Assembly: GCF_934746965.1 (NCBI RefSeq) | Contig: NZ_CAKVFS010000007.1 | Span: 54,490-118,489, forward strand | Reading direction: 5' to 3' | Source: an uncultured Methanobrevibacter sp. | GTDB taxonomy: Archaea; Methanobacteriota; Methanobacteria; Methanobacteriales; Methanobacteriaceae | DNA: 64,000 nt | Shown: positions 7,807 through 19,100 of the stretch, one piece after another | Numbering within the stretch: the first letter of the stretch is position 1 | Layout: each line of letters begins with the position of its first letter | Position numbers and translations under genes: made by a program | Notes under the pieces: model-generated | Databases searched by the model: none | Seen by the model: the letters and a program-made list of their open reading frames with translations, nothing else | Told to the model about the DNA's origin: nothing

Positions 7807-10500
7807 ATGCTAGAAATATTCAATAAACTTGGTTATAAAAAACAAACATGTAAAACTTGTGGACATGAATTTTACGCACAAGTTGACAGGGATACTTGTG
7901 GGGATGCTCCATGTGATGAATATGAATTTATTGGAAACCCTGCAACTGATAAACCTTATACTTTATATGAAATTCAACAAGTTTTCAGAGAATTTTTAGA
8001 AAAAGAAGGACATACTCCTATTAAACGTTATCCAATTTTAGCTAAAAGGTGGAGAGATGATGTATTTTTAGTTGGAGCTTCAATATTTTGTTTCCAACCA
8101 TGGGTAACTTCAGGTATGGTTAAACCACCAGCTAACCCATTAGAAATAGAACAACCTTCAGTTCGTTTAAACGATGTAGATAATGTTGGAAGAACTGGTA
8201 GACACATGACTTGTTTTACAATGGGATCTCATACGGTAATAAATACTGAGGATAATTTTGTTTATTGGGAAGATGAGACAATAAGACTTTGCCATGAATT
8301 CTTTAAATATATAGGAATTAATACCGAAGAAATATGCTTCATTAAATCTTGGTGGAGTGGTGGAGGTAATGAAGGACCTTGTTATGAAGTTTGTGTTCGT
8401 GGTGTGGAATTAGCTACTTTAGTTTTCATCCAATATAAAACATTAGACGATGGTGAAAAAGAAGAAATCCCAATTAAAGTTGTAGATACTGGTTATGGTT
8501 TGGAAAGAATTGCTTGGATTTCTCAAGGAACTCCTACTGCTTACGATGCATGTTTCGCTCCAGTAGTTGATAAATTAAAAGATTTAACTAATGTTAAAGT
8601 CAACACTGATATTTTGGCACGTAATGCTCAAATAGCTGGTATGATGGATATTGAAGATATTGGTGATATTAAAGAACTTCGTCAACAGGTAGCTAATAGT
8701 TTAGGCATTACTTTAGATGAACTTTTAGAATCTGCAGAACCGATGGAAGCAATTTATATTATTGCTGATCATACTCGTTGTCTTGCTTTCATGTTAGCTG
8801 ATGGTATTATTCCTTCAAATGTAAAAGAAGGTTACTTAGCTCGTTTAGTTTTAAGAAGAACTATTCGTTTTATGAAAGAATTAAACATGACAGAATCCTT
8901 GGAGGATGTTATGGGAATTCAGCTTAAATTTTTAACTAAATTCTATCCTGAAATTGAAGATTCTAAAGAACATATTATGAACATCATATCTCTTGAAGAG
9001 GAAAGATATCAATCTACTATTAAAAAAGGAACTAGTATTGTTAAACGATCCATTAAAAGACTTAAAAAAGAAGGTGAAACTGAAATGCCTTTAGACATGT
9101 TAATGGATTTATATGATGCTCATGGAATTCCTCCTGAAACTGTTGTTGAAATAGCTGGAGATAATTTCACAGTCAATGTTCCAGATAATTTCTTTACTCT
9201 TGTAGCTGGAGCTCATGAAAAAGATACTACTAATAAAAAGAAATCTTTTGAAATAGATTATCCTGAAACTGATTTATTATTCTATAAAGATTTTAATCAA
9301 AAAGAATTTGAAGCAAAAGTTTTAGGTGTTGTTAATAAAGATGGTAAAAACACATTAGTATTTGATAAAACTATAGTTTATCCCGAAGGTGGTGGACAAC
9401 CTTCTGATGTAGGTACTATTTCTATCGATGGTAACTTGCTTAATATTGTTTATGCTGAAAAAGTTAACAATGTTGTTTTACATCATATAGATGAAGACAT
9501 TGATTTAGACCAATTTGTTGGTAAAAAAGTTGAAGGTGAAATTGATTGGCAAAGAAGAATTACTTTAGCTCGCCATCACTCAGCAACTCATTTAATAGTG
9601 GCGGCAGCCCGTAAAATTTTAGGTGAACATATTTGGCAAGCTGGTGCTCAAAAAGGAGTAAGTAGATCCCGTATAGATTTATCTCATTATAAACGTATTT
9701 CTCAACAGGAACTTAATGAAATTGAAAAATTAGCTAATGAATATGTAATGGATAATATAGAATTAGATATTAAATTCCATACAAGAGATGAAGCTGAATC
9801 ATTATATGGATTTAAACTTTATCAGGGAGGTATTGTTCCAGGTAAATCAATCCGTGTAGTTAAAATACCAGGTATTGATGTTCAAGCTTGTGCAGGTACG
9901 CATGTCTTAAGAACAGGGGATATTGGTCCAATTAAAATTAATAAAACTGAAAGAGTTCAGGATGGTGTTGAAAGGATTGATTTCTCAGCAGGTATTGCTG
10001 CAGTTGAATCTATTCAAAATGAAAATAAATTACTTCGTGAAAGTTCTGGAATCTTTAAAGTAGATAATGATCAACTTCCAAAAACTTGTGATAGATTTTT
10101 CATGGAATGGAAATCACAGAAAAATGAAATTGATAAATTAAAATCACAGATAGCTAGTTTAAAAATGAATTCATTAACTGATGATGTTACTGAAATTAAT
10201 GGTCTTAAAGTTATTAAACAGTTAATCGATGCTGATTTCAAAGAACTTCAAAAAATTGCAACTGACTTTACAGATAATAACAAGGCAGATGTTGTTTTAA
10301 TGGGTAATAACGAAGGTAAAATCGTTGGAGCTGCTTCTCAAAAAGCTATTGACTGTGATATTAAAGTAAATGAGATAATTAAAAAAGCCGCAAGTGTTCT
10401 TGGCGGTGGCGGTGGAGGTCGTTTAACTCTTGCTCAAGGAGCAGGTCCTCAACATGAAAACATGGAAGAAGCATTAAATGTTGCTATGGGTCTTATTTAA
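7807..10500 (+). CDS. alaS: alanyl-tRNA synthetase
   Basis: This encodes about 897 residues from ATG 7807; an in-frame TTG at 7798 is equally possible, since neither has a clear ribosome site. It charges tRNA-Ala. The archaeal N-terminal zinc module (CKTCGHEF, DTCGDAPC) is followed by the class II catalytic core (TCFTMGSHT, WWSGGGNEGPCYEV, VDTGYGLERIAW). The editing domain with zinc ligands RHHSATH and CAGTH lies at about 585-720, and the C-terminal domain ends in a glycine run GGGGGGRLTLAQGAG. The length fits archaeal AlaRS. The stop sits in the loop of a hairpin. Confidence 0.96.
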   Translation: MLEIFNKLGYKKQTCKTCGHEFYAQVDRDTCGDAPCDEYEFIGNPATDKPYTLYEIQQVFREFLEKEGHTPIKRYPILAKRWRDDVFLVGASIFCFQPWVTSGMVKPPANPLEIEQPSVRLNDVDNVGRTGRHMTCFTMGSHTVINTEDNFVYWEDETIRLCHEFFKYIGINTEEICFIKSWWSGGGNEGPCYEVCVRGVELATLVFIQYKTLDDGEKEEIPIKVVDTGYGLERIAWISQGTPTAYDACFAPVVDKLKDLTNVKVNTDILARNAQIAGMMDIEDIGDIKELRQQVANSLGITLDELLESAEPMEAIYIIADHTRCLAFMLADGIIPSNVKEGYLARLVLRRTIRFMKELNMTESLEDVMGIQLKFLTKFYPEIEDSKEHIMNIISLEEERYQSTIKKGTSIVKRSIKRLKKEGETEMPLDMLMDLYDAHGIPPETVVEIAGDNFTVNVPDNFFTLVAGAHEKDTTNKKKSFEIDYPETDLLFYKDFNQKEFEAKVLGVVNKDGKNTLVFDKTIVYPEGGGQPSDVGTISIDGNLLNIVYAEKVNNVVLHHIDEDIDLDQFVGKKVEGEIDWQRRITLARHHSATHLIVAAARKILGEHIWQAGAQKGVSRSRIDLSHYKRISQQELNEIEKLANEYVMDNIELDIKFHTRDEAESLYGFKLYQGGIVPGKSIRVVKIPGIDVQACAGTHVLRTGDIGPIKINKTERVQDGVERIDFSAGIAAVESIQNENKLLRESSGIFKVDNDQLPKTCDRFFMEWKSQKNEIDKLKSQIASLKMNSLTDDVTEINGLKVIKQLIDADFKELQKIATDFTDNNKADVVLMGNNEGKIVGAASQKAIDCDIKVNEIIKKAASVLGGGGGGRLTLAQGAGPQHENMEEALNVAMGLI

Positions 10501-10511
10501 TTTATAAGACC
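10489..10511 (+). terminator. hairpin straddling the alaS stop codon
   Basis: GGTCTTAT (10489-10496) pairs perfectly with ATAAGACC (10504-10511); TAA (10498-10500) is in the 7-nt loop. No long T-run follows, so it may be an mRNA 3'-end or processing structure rather than a strong terminator. Confidence 0.4.
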
Positions 10512-10553
10512 TTTAACAATATATTTCATGTTAAAATTAGAAATTGAGATAAT

Positions 10554-11741
10554 ATGTTTGATATTCATTTAGTATTATTATTAATAGGATTTTTACTTTT
10601 AGTCTGTGTATTGTTAAGTAAATTCACAGCTAAAATTGGTGTTCCTGCATTATTGATTTTTTTAATTGTAGGTTTAATATTAGACACTAATTCAGTTATT
10701 TCATCAACAATAACTAATTATAGTTTGATTCAATCGATAAGTATATTTGCCCTGATTATTATCATGTTTTCGGGAGGTTTGGATACTGAATTAGTTAATA
10801 TTAAAAGAGTAACTTGGGAAGGAATTTCGTTATCTACGGTTGGAGTTTTGATTACTGCAATGGTTGTAGGAATATTAGTTCACATATTATTTGGGTTAGG
10901 ATGGTTAGATTCATTCTTAATAGGTTCAATTATATCTTCTACAGATGCAGCAGCAGTGTTTTCAATTTTTAAAACGCAAAAACTTCGTATTAAAGATAAT
11001 TTGGATCATATGCTTGAATTGGAAAGTGCTACAAATGATCCTATGGCATATATTTTAGTAACATCTGTACTTTATTTAATTGTTCATCCTGAAACATCTA
11101 TTGTATTATTAGTGCTTAATTTCTTTAAATCATTAATTTTAGGTATAATAATAGGTTTAATATTAGGTAAAGGATTTTCAAAATTACTTTCAAGAATTAA
11201 ATTAAGTGTTGAAGGATTATATCCAGTATTACTATTATCTGCAGCTATTCTTTCATTTGCAGTCGCAGAAGTTATTGGTGGAAATGGATTTTTATCAGTA
11301 TATCTCGCAGCAGTAATTATTGGTAATTGTAAAATTAAATATAAATATACTCAATTATCCTTTTTTGAAGGGATTGCATGGATTATGCAGATTGTAATGT
11401 TTGTATTGCTTGGTGCATTTTCATCAATAAAAGAACTCATACCAGTATTTATTCCTGCAATATTAATTGCATTGATTTTAACATTTGTGGCAAGACCAAT
11501 TGCAGTATATATATCACTGGCTCCATTTGACATAGACCGCCCATCAAAAGCATTTATTTCATGGGCTGGAATTAAAGGAGCAGTACCTATTGTATTTGCA
11601 TTTTATCCATTGGTTTATGATATTTTCAATGCTCAAATGATGTTTGATATTGTAATGGTTGTTACTTGTATATCTGTATTGGTACAAGGATCTACTCTTA
11701 AATTTATGGCTGGACGTCTTAAAGTATTAAAAGAGGATTAA
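10554..11741 (+). CDS. cation:proton antiporter (CPA1 / NhaP-like)
   Basis: This encodes 395 residues with about 12 predicted membrane helices and very short loops. It likely exchanges Na+ (or K+) for H+ across the cytoplasmic membrane, important in an organism with a sodium-linked Mtr and ATP synthase. The helix with STDAAAVFSIFKT (about residues 128-140) and the Asn-Asp pair in LESATNDPMAYIL (about 157-169) are the CPA1 ion-binding signatures; a late helix carries KGAVPIVFAFYP. No C-terminal TrkA domain is present. It lies 4 bp before thiI, probably one transcript. Confidence 0.85.
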   Translation: MFDIHLVLLLIGFLLLVCVLLSKFTAKIGVPALLIFLIVGLILDTNSVISSTITNYSLIQSISIFALIIIMFSGGLDTELVNIKRVTWEGISLSTVGVLITAMVVGILVHILFGLGWLDSFLIGSIISSTDAAAVFSIFKTQKLRIKDNLDHMLELESATNDPMAYILVTSVLYLIVHPETSIVLLVLNFFKSLILGIIIGLILGKGFSKLLSRIKLSVEGLYPVLLLSAAILSFAVAEVIGGNGFLSVYLAAVIIGNCKIKYKYTQLSFFEGIAWIMQIVMFVLLGAFSSIKELIPVFIPAILIALILTFVARPIAVYISLAPFDIDRPSKAFISWAGIKGAVPIVFAFYPLVYDIFNAQMMFDIVMVVTCISVLVQGSTLKFMAGRLKVLKED

Positions 11742-11745
11742 TAAA

Positions 11746-12891
11746 ATGAATTATGATGTAGTTATAGCACGTTATGGTGAAATAGGTTTAAAAAGTTCAA
11801 AAGTAAGGGCACGTTTTGAACGTAAATTAGTTAAAAATATTAAAGCAGCTATTGACTGTGAAGTTGATAGAAATCAGGGGAGAATATATATTTTCCCAAA
11901 AAATTATGATGATTGTTTAGAAAATTTAAGTAATGTATTTGGTGTTGTATCATATTCTCCTGCTGTTTCAACTTATGGAAATTATGAAGATATTGAAAAA
12001 ACGTTAAATGAATATGTTGATAATCTTGTTGAAGAAGGTTTTATAGGTGAAAATACAAGATTTGCAATAAAATGCAGGAGAGTTGGAAACCATGATTTCA
12101 CATCTCAAGAAATGGCTGCATTTTGTGGTTCTGTAGTTGTTAAAAAAGTAGGTTGTCCTGTTGATTTAACAAATCCTGAACTCAAAATCTATGTTGAAGT
12201 AAGAGATGATGAGGCATTTATTTATCATGAAAAAATTGATGGTCCTGGAGGTCTTCCTTTAGGAACACAAGGAAAAGTCGTTGTTTTAGTATCAAGTGGT
12301 ATTGATTCTCCTGTAGCAACTTATCTTATGATGAAAAGAGGTTGTGAAGTTATAGCTCTTCATTGTGACAATTCTCCATTTACTGGACCAAAAGTTCATG
12401 AAAACTTTGATAAAATAATTAATCAACTTCAAACTTATGCAAAAGGCGTTCCTATTACTAAAAAAGTTGTTAAATATGGGGAATATTTACAACAAGCTAA
12501 AGATAAAGCTCCTGAGAAAATGACATGTGTGTTATGTAAATCTGGAATGTATCAAATAGCTGAAAAATTAGCTCATAAATATGGGGCTTTAGCTATTGTG
12601 GATGGGAGTAGTGTTGGTCAAGTTGCTTCCCAAACATTATCTAATATATTAGCTACTCGTCATGGGGTAGATATGCCTATTTTAAGTCCATTAATAGGAT
12701 TGGATAAATTAGAAATTACTAGGATTGCTGAAGACATTGGAACTTTTGAAATTTCAAAATTAGATGATGGTGGATGTCATGCAGTTCCAAGATATCCTGA
12801 AACAAAAGCAGATGTTGAGAGAGTTGAACAGGCTTGTGAAGATATGAATCAAAAAGAAGCTATTGAAAAAGCTTTTAATTCTATTGACTAA
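11746..12891 (+). CDS. thiI: tRNA 4-thiouridine synthetase ThiI
   Basis: This encodes 381 residues. The N-terminal ferredoxin-like and THUMP domains (RYGEIGLKSSKVRARFERKL, then about 60-165) bind tRNA. The PP-loop VVLVSSGIDSPVATYLM (about residues 178-194) adenylates uridine 8, and PILSPLIGLDKLEI follows. There is no C-terminal rhodanese domain, as usual in archaea; C258-V-L-C261 in MTCVLCKSGMY may carry the sulfur or bind a cluster. It follows the antiporter by 4 bp. Thiamine-thiazole roles are also known for the family. Confidence 0.9.
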   Translation: MNYDVVIARYGEIGLKSSKVRARFERKLVKNIKAAIDCEVDRNQGRIYIFPKNYDDCLENLSNVFGVVSYSPAVSTYGNYEDIEKTLNEYVDNLVEEGFIGENTRFAIKCRRVGNHDFTSQEMAAFCGSVVVKKVGCPVDLTNPELKIYVEVRDDEAFIYHEKIDGPGGLPLGTQGKVVVLVSSGIDSPVATYLMMKRGCEVIALHCDNSPFTGPKVHENFDKIINQLQTYAKGVPITKKVVKYGEYLQQAKDKAPEKMTCVLCKSGMYQIAEKLAHKYGALAIVDGSSVGQVASQTLSNILATRHGVDMPILSPLIGLDKLEITRIAEDIGTFEISKLDDGGCHAVPRYPETKADVERVEQACEDMNQKEAIEKAFNSID

Positions 12892-13179
12892 TTTTTTCTT
12901 TTATTTTTTTTAAAGTTTCATGTAATCTATTTTTTACTTTTAAAATTATTTGATAACTATTAAATATACCTTTATAACATAGTATAAATCATATTCAAAA
13001 TTTATTTAACTTTAATAAAGTTATTTTGAATTTATGGATATATGTTTTTCTAGTTTGAATCTAGTTTAACTCATTAAAATGGGGGATTCGATAAATATAA
13101 AGGGTTAAAGAGGTTTAATGTATTAATTAATTTTTAAATAATTTAAAATTTTCAAAAAATAAAAAAATGGAGGTTTATG
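12892..13179 (+). promoter_or_regulatory. promoter and structured leader of the adhesin gene
   Basis: A TATA-like TATAAATCAT lies at about 12983. It is followed by an imperfect hairpin in which ATTCAAAA (12993-13000) pairs with TTTTGAAT (13024-13031) and an inner stem TAACTTT (13007-13013) pairs with AAAGTTA (13017-13023). A direct repeat TCTAGTTT lies near 13050. The start codon is about 190 nt beyond the TATA, so the mRNA would have a long leader. A strong GGAGG lies at 13169-13173. Confidence 0.4.
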
Positions 13180-16100
13180 ATGGATAAGAAAATTTTAATG
13201 ATTTTTATCATAGCTATCATTGCATTGTCTATGTCTAATGTAAATGCGGCAGATAGTAATGGGATAGTTATGAATTCATCTGATGCTGTTAGTATTGGTG
13301 AAGATGTGGCTGTCGATGATGATTCATTTGCTAATCAAGTAACTTCAGATGGTTTTCAGGTAGTTGGCGATTCTTCATCGGATGGTGTGTGGGTAGCAAC
13401 TACTGGTGATGATATAAATGAGGGTAGTGAGGTTAATCCTGTAGCTACTATTGCTAAGGCTATTGAACTTGCTGGTGATGGTTATACTATTCATATTGCA
13501 GATGGTACTTATGTAAATAGTGCTGTTTTAACTATTTCTAAAAATTTAACTTTTGTAGGTGGTGCTAATACAATAATTGATGGTAATGCTTTAAGAATTA
13601 TGGAAGTAACTGCTAATACGGCTGTTGTGTTAAATAACTTGTCTTTCACAAATGGTAAGGCGGCTTATGCAGGAGCTATATTAAATAATGGTAATTTAAC
13701 TATTTTAAATTCTGAATTTTATTCAAACAAAGCTACTGGTAGTAGTGGAACTATTATTACTAGCAATAATGCTTTAACTATTATTAAGTCTAAATTTACT
13801 CAAAATTCTGCAGCTCGTGGTGTTTTAAATAATCAAAATGCAGCAATTGCAATTATTGATGCATCTGAATTTTATAATAATGATATGACTTCATTTTCTA
13901 ATTCTTATGGTATAATTTACACTGCGGGATCAATTACAAACATTTCTAATTCTGCATTTAGAAATAATTCTGTTAAATATGGTGGAGCTATTTATGCTAC
14001 TAAATCATCCAGTGCACCTGTGGGTAATGTTGAAATAGTTAACACTACTTTTGAAAATAATAATGCAAATTCTGGTCAAGGTGGTGCAATATTTGTTTCT
14101 GGTGGTGAATGTATAGTAAAAGAATCTAAATTTATTAATAATGCTGCAGTTGCTGGAAAATATTCTGGTGGTGAAGGTGGAGCAATTTATGTTTCACTAA
14201 ATGGTGCTGTTAATGTTACAGATTCTATTTTTAAAAATAATACTGCTAAAGCTGGTGCAGCATTATACTCAAGAGCTAGTGTTGCTTCATACGTATCTTA
14301 TTCAGTTTTATTAAACAATATTGCTGAAGATAATTATGTAGTATCTATATTAGATACAGTATCTGGATCAGTCAATGTTAATTATAATTGGTGGGGAACT
14401 AACTCTCCTAAGAATTTAGTACCTTCTATGATAACTTTAAATACTTGGGTAATTATGAGTGTAGATCCAACTGTTATAAATGATGCTGTTGTTGGTGATG
14501 TAAAAACAATATCTGTTAATTTCAATAAATATTCAAATTATGGAACTATCGCTGATTTGTCAAGAGCTCTTCCAACTATTGATGTTGTTTTTACTGCTAT
14601 TAAGGGCACTTTACAAAATAATAATGTTTCAACTATTGGTGGTGTTGCTACTGTTGAGTATACTGTAAATGGTAATGATCAAATCACTGTTAAATCAGGT
14701 AATGAAACTATTGGGATTTCTGTTTCTGTTAAAGAACTAACTAATGTTGTAACTAATAAAACATTCTTTGGTTTCTTTGATAATAATGGGAACTTATTAA
14801 GTTCAGTTTCATTTGCTGAATTAATATTTGAAGGTGAATTCTCAAATCTTGGTGTTAATACTATTACTATTCCAAGAACTATGACTATCACAGGTAATAA
14901 TTCTGTTTTAAAAGATATGGCATTTAGTATTGAAGGACCTAATGTTATTTTAAATAATTTGAAATTTGATGTTTCTAGTTATATTGAAGGTACTGATGGT
15001 GCTATTATTAAGGCTATTGCTTCTGATATTACTGTAAACAACATAACTATTAATTATGATGCTGTAGATGGTTCTAATAATGCATTTGCAGTTTATGCTA
15101 CTGGTGCAGATAACTTTAAATTATTAAATAGTACAATTACTTTTATAGGTCATAATGTTGCAGGTAAAGTATTTGCTCAAGCTGTTAAAATTGAAAAAAG
15201 TAATAAAGCTATTATTGATAATAATGTAATCCATGCATTTTTACCAGCTATTGATTGTGATTGGAATCATTGGGGTTCAATGGATACTGATTTAGTATTT
15301 GCAATTGGTGTTCAATCTTCTAGCGATGTTAAAATCATTAATAATATAGTGAGTGCTGAAGTTAATGCAAGAGGAACAAGTGCATCCAGCCCTACTTTTG
15401 ATGCTATTATTGCACATACTGCTAATAATTTACTTGTATCAAACAATACTGTAAATCATAAAGATTTAATAACTCCTTCTGGAACTACTAATTATCTTTA
15501 TGCAATTGATTTATATGAATCTAACAATGTAACTGTTGAATATAATACAGTATCACTTGATACAAATGGTGGTAAGGAAGCTGCAGGTGCAGCTTATGCT
15601 ATTCAAGCTACTGGACCTTACACTGGTTTAAAAATCCTTAAAAATAATTTAACCACTAAATCTAATGGTCCTAATTTAGGAATATATTCACAAAACTATT
15701 ATGGTGCTACTGATATTACTGTTATTGGTAATTGGATAAATGTAACTGGTTTTGCAGGAACTGGTAGTTATGCACTTGTATCTGGTATGGAATTCCAGGA
15801 TACTGTTGCTAAAGCATATGATAATATTATTTATGTTCATAATACAAACAGTTTTAACGAAGCTAATAATATTGCTGGAATAACTTATGTTCAATCAACT
15901 TCCGGTGACCATACATTTGATATTCAAAATAACACTATTTATTCTGAAGGTCAATATGCAATATTAATAAATGCAGCTAAAGACTCACAGATAATTGGAA
16001 ACGCTTTATATGCACATGAATTAAAAGGTAATGATGCAGCAATAATCAAATCAGGGACTAATAATGTTATTAAAAATAACAAGCCTGTTGTATATGTTTC

Positions 16101-19100
16101 AGACATTTTAATTGATGTTGATACTGTATGGATAGGTAATGATGCAATTATTGGTGTAACTCTTAATTCTACTGCAACTGGTAGTGTAGATATAATTGTT
16201 AATGGTAAAGCTTATACTGTCAACTTAACTGATGGTAAAGCTACTTTAAAAATATCTGATGTTGTTGCTGGAGTTAACACTGTTGTTGTAAATTATGCGG
16301 GTGATGATAAATTCGCTGGAGCAACTAATAGTACTACATTCAAAGTATTGGATGGTATTGTAACTAATGGAACTTTCTTTGATTACTTTATTGATGGAAC
16401 TTTAGCTGATTATGTTCCTGAAGGAGCCACTTTAGATTTTAGAGGTAAATTCTATAGTCATGATGATGTTAAATTTGATTTAGCTATTAATAAACCTATT
16501 AATATGATTTCAACTACTAATGATGCATTTATTGATTTAAACACTACTGCAGGTAGTTTACTTGGTGAAAATCCAGGAGCATGTTTCACAATAAATAATG
16601 GTGGTTCTGGATCTAATGTAACTGGTATTATATTCCATAATACTCAAGTTTGGATTTATGATGCTCATAATGTAGTTTTAGATAATATTAGTGTAATTGT
16701 AGAAGATCATAGAGTTGGTTCTGGTGTTGGAACTACTGCTATACGTCATGGATCTACTAATGTAACCATTAAAAATAGTTATATCTACACCAGTAATAAT
16801 GGTGGATCTAGTAGTATTGTTTTAACTCATGTTCAAAATTGTACTGTTGAAAATAACACTATTGTTGGTGAAGGTAATGTTGGTAATTTACTTTACTTAA
16901 ATACCTTTAACGATGCAGGATGCGATTTAAGTAATGATTATAATAAAATTATTAACAACAGAATTACTGGTCCAAGTCCAGCTCAAGGAATTTGTTATGG
17001 TATTGGAATTAATGGTAATAATAATTTAATTGCTGGAAATGTAATTAATTATGCTGGATCAGGTATTGTTCCTGCATATGGAGCTTCTCCAAATAATAAC
17101 ACTTACCGTGATAATGTTTTAATAGGTGGAGCTAGTATGAGTGTTGCTGCTAATTCAATTGCTTATAATAACTCTGTTTCAGGTTCTTTAAGTATTGGTT
17201 CTGGTTCAGTTGCTTATAACAACACTGCAAAATCTATAAGTGTAAGTTCTAATTCTATTGTTTATGATAGTATTGCAACTGGTAGTTTATCTGTTCAAGC
17301 AGGTGCAAAAATAACTAATGTTGCTGCTGATTCTTTAAATGTTAATGGTAAAAATACAATTATTGAAAATGTAATTATTAAAGGTGCTGGAACTATTAAA
17401 ACAGCTGCAAGTAACACTACTTTAATTAATTCTACCTTTGGTGATGTACTTACCATTCAAAGTGATTCAAATACTATTAAATATAACAATATAGTTCTTA
17501 ATGATGAAGAATATGCTATTTTAGCAACTGGTAAAACTAATGTTATTACTGATAATTATTTAATAGCTGGAGATAAACTTGGTGATTCTGCAGTTAACTC
17601 AACTCAAGAAACTAATACTGTAAAAGACAATTTACCTGGTGCAATCGTTTATGTTACTATTAATACGACAAATGTATTTGAAGGTAATGATGTAATAATC
17701 AATGTAGCTATTAATTCAACAAGCACTTTAACTGGAACTTTCACAGTTAGAATTAATAATAAAGATTATGTTCTTTCATTTGTTGATTCAAAAGCTAGTG
17801 TAACTGTTTCTGGTTTATCTGATGGTAACTATGATGTTGAAGTAGTGTCTAGTAATAAAGCATATACATTAGTTAATGCTACTTCTAAAGTTTCAGTTTA
17901 TGGAAATGTTGTAACTAATGAAACATTCTTTATCTACTTTGATGAAGATGGTGTATTAAGAAATGAAGTTCCTTTCAATGAATTAATCTTTAAAGGTGAA
18001 TTCTCTAATCTTGTAGGAGTTATTTCTATTGATAAAGCACTTAAAATCACTGGAGATAATGCTATATTAAGAAACATTGCATTTGCTATTCTTTCAGATA
18101 ATGTTGCATTAGATAATATGGCTTTAATTTCAAATGTAAGTAACGAAACTAATGGTGGAGCACTTATTTTAGTAGCTGGAAATAATGTAAATATTACTAA
18201 TATGGATATTAATTACGTTATTAAACAAAGTGTTGATGCTATTGTAATTAATGCAAATACTGTTTCAAATTTAAATGTTGTTAACAATAATATTTTCCTT
18301 GAAGCAACTCCTGCATCTGATTCACTTACAGTATCAGCTATTAATTTAGAAAGTGTATCTAATTCACTTATTAGTGGAAATAAAATTACTGCAATTTTAC
18401 CTTATTTATATGCATCTAATTATGATTCTAAGTACTTTATGATGGGTATAAATACTGTAAATCCAGTAAGAATGAAAGAATGTACAAATGTAACATTTTC
18501 TAAAAATAATGTAAATACTACAGCTAATGATGTAAGTGCTAGTTTCCCTACTTTACAATGTATGTTTATTGTAGGATCTAATGATTGTATAATTGATGGA
18601 AATACATTCTCTATGATTGATTCAATTACTCCAAAAGGCACTAGTAATTACCTCTATGGAATTAATGTAGGGTACAATAAAAACTTAATAATTTCAAATA
18701 ATGACTTTAAAATGTCTACTGCTGGAGGTAAAGATGCAGCAGGTACTGCATATGCAATACAAGGAGTAGAATGTGAAATATATATAACTGGAAATAATAT
18801 AACTAGTGTAAGTAATGGTCCTAACTTAGGAATTTACTTTGCAAGTATGAGTGGAGGAAGTTCTGAGCTTTACATTGCAGATAATTTCATAAATGTGACA
18901 GGTTTGGCTAGCAGTAGTGGTAGTTGGGCTTTAGTTTCAGGTATTGAAATACAAAATGGTAATGCAAAAATATATAATAATACTATTTACACTTATAATG
19001 TAGGAGATTACGACCCTGCAGCTTATATGTATGGTATTAGTTATGCTCAATTCATGTACGGAGACCGTTCATTTGATGTACGTAACAATTTCATATATGT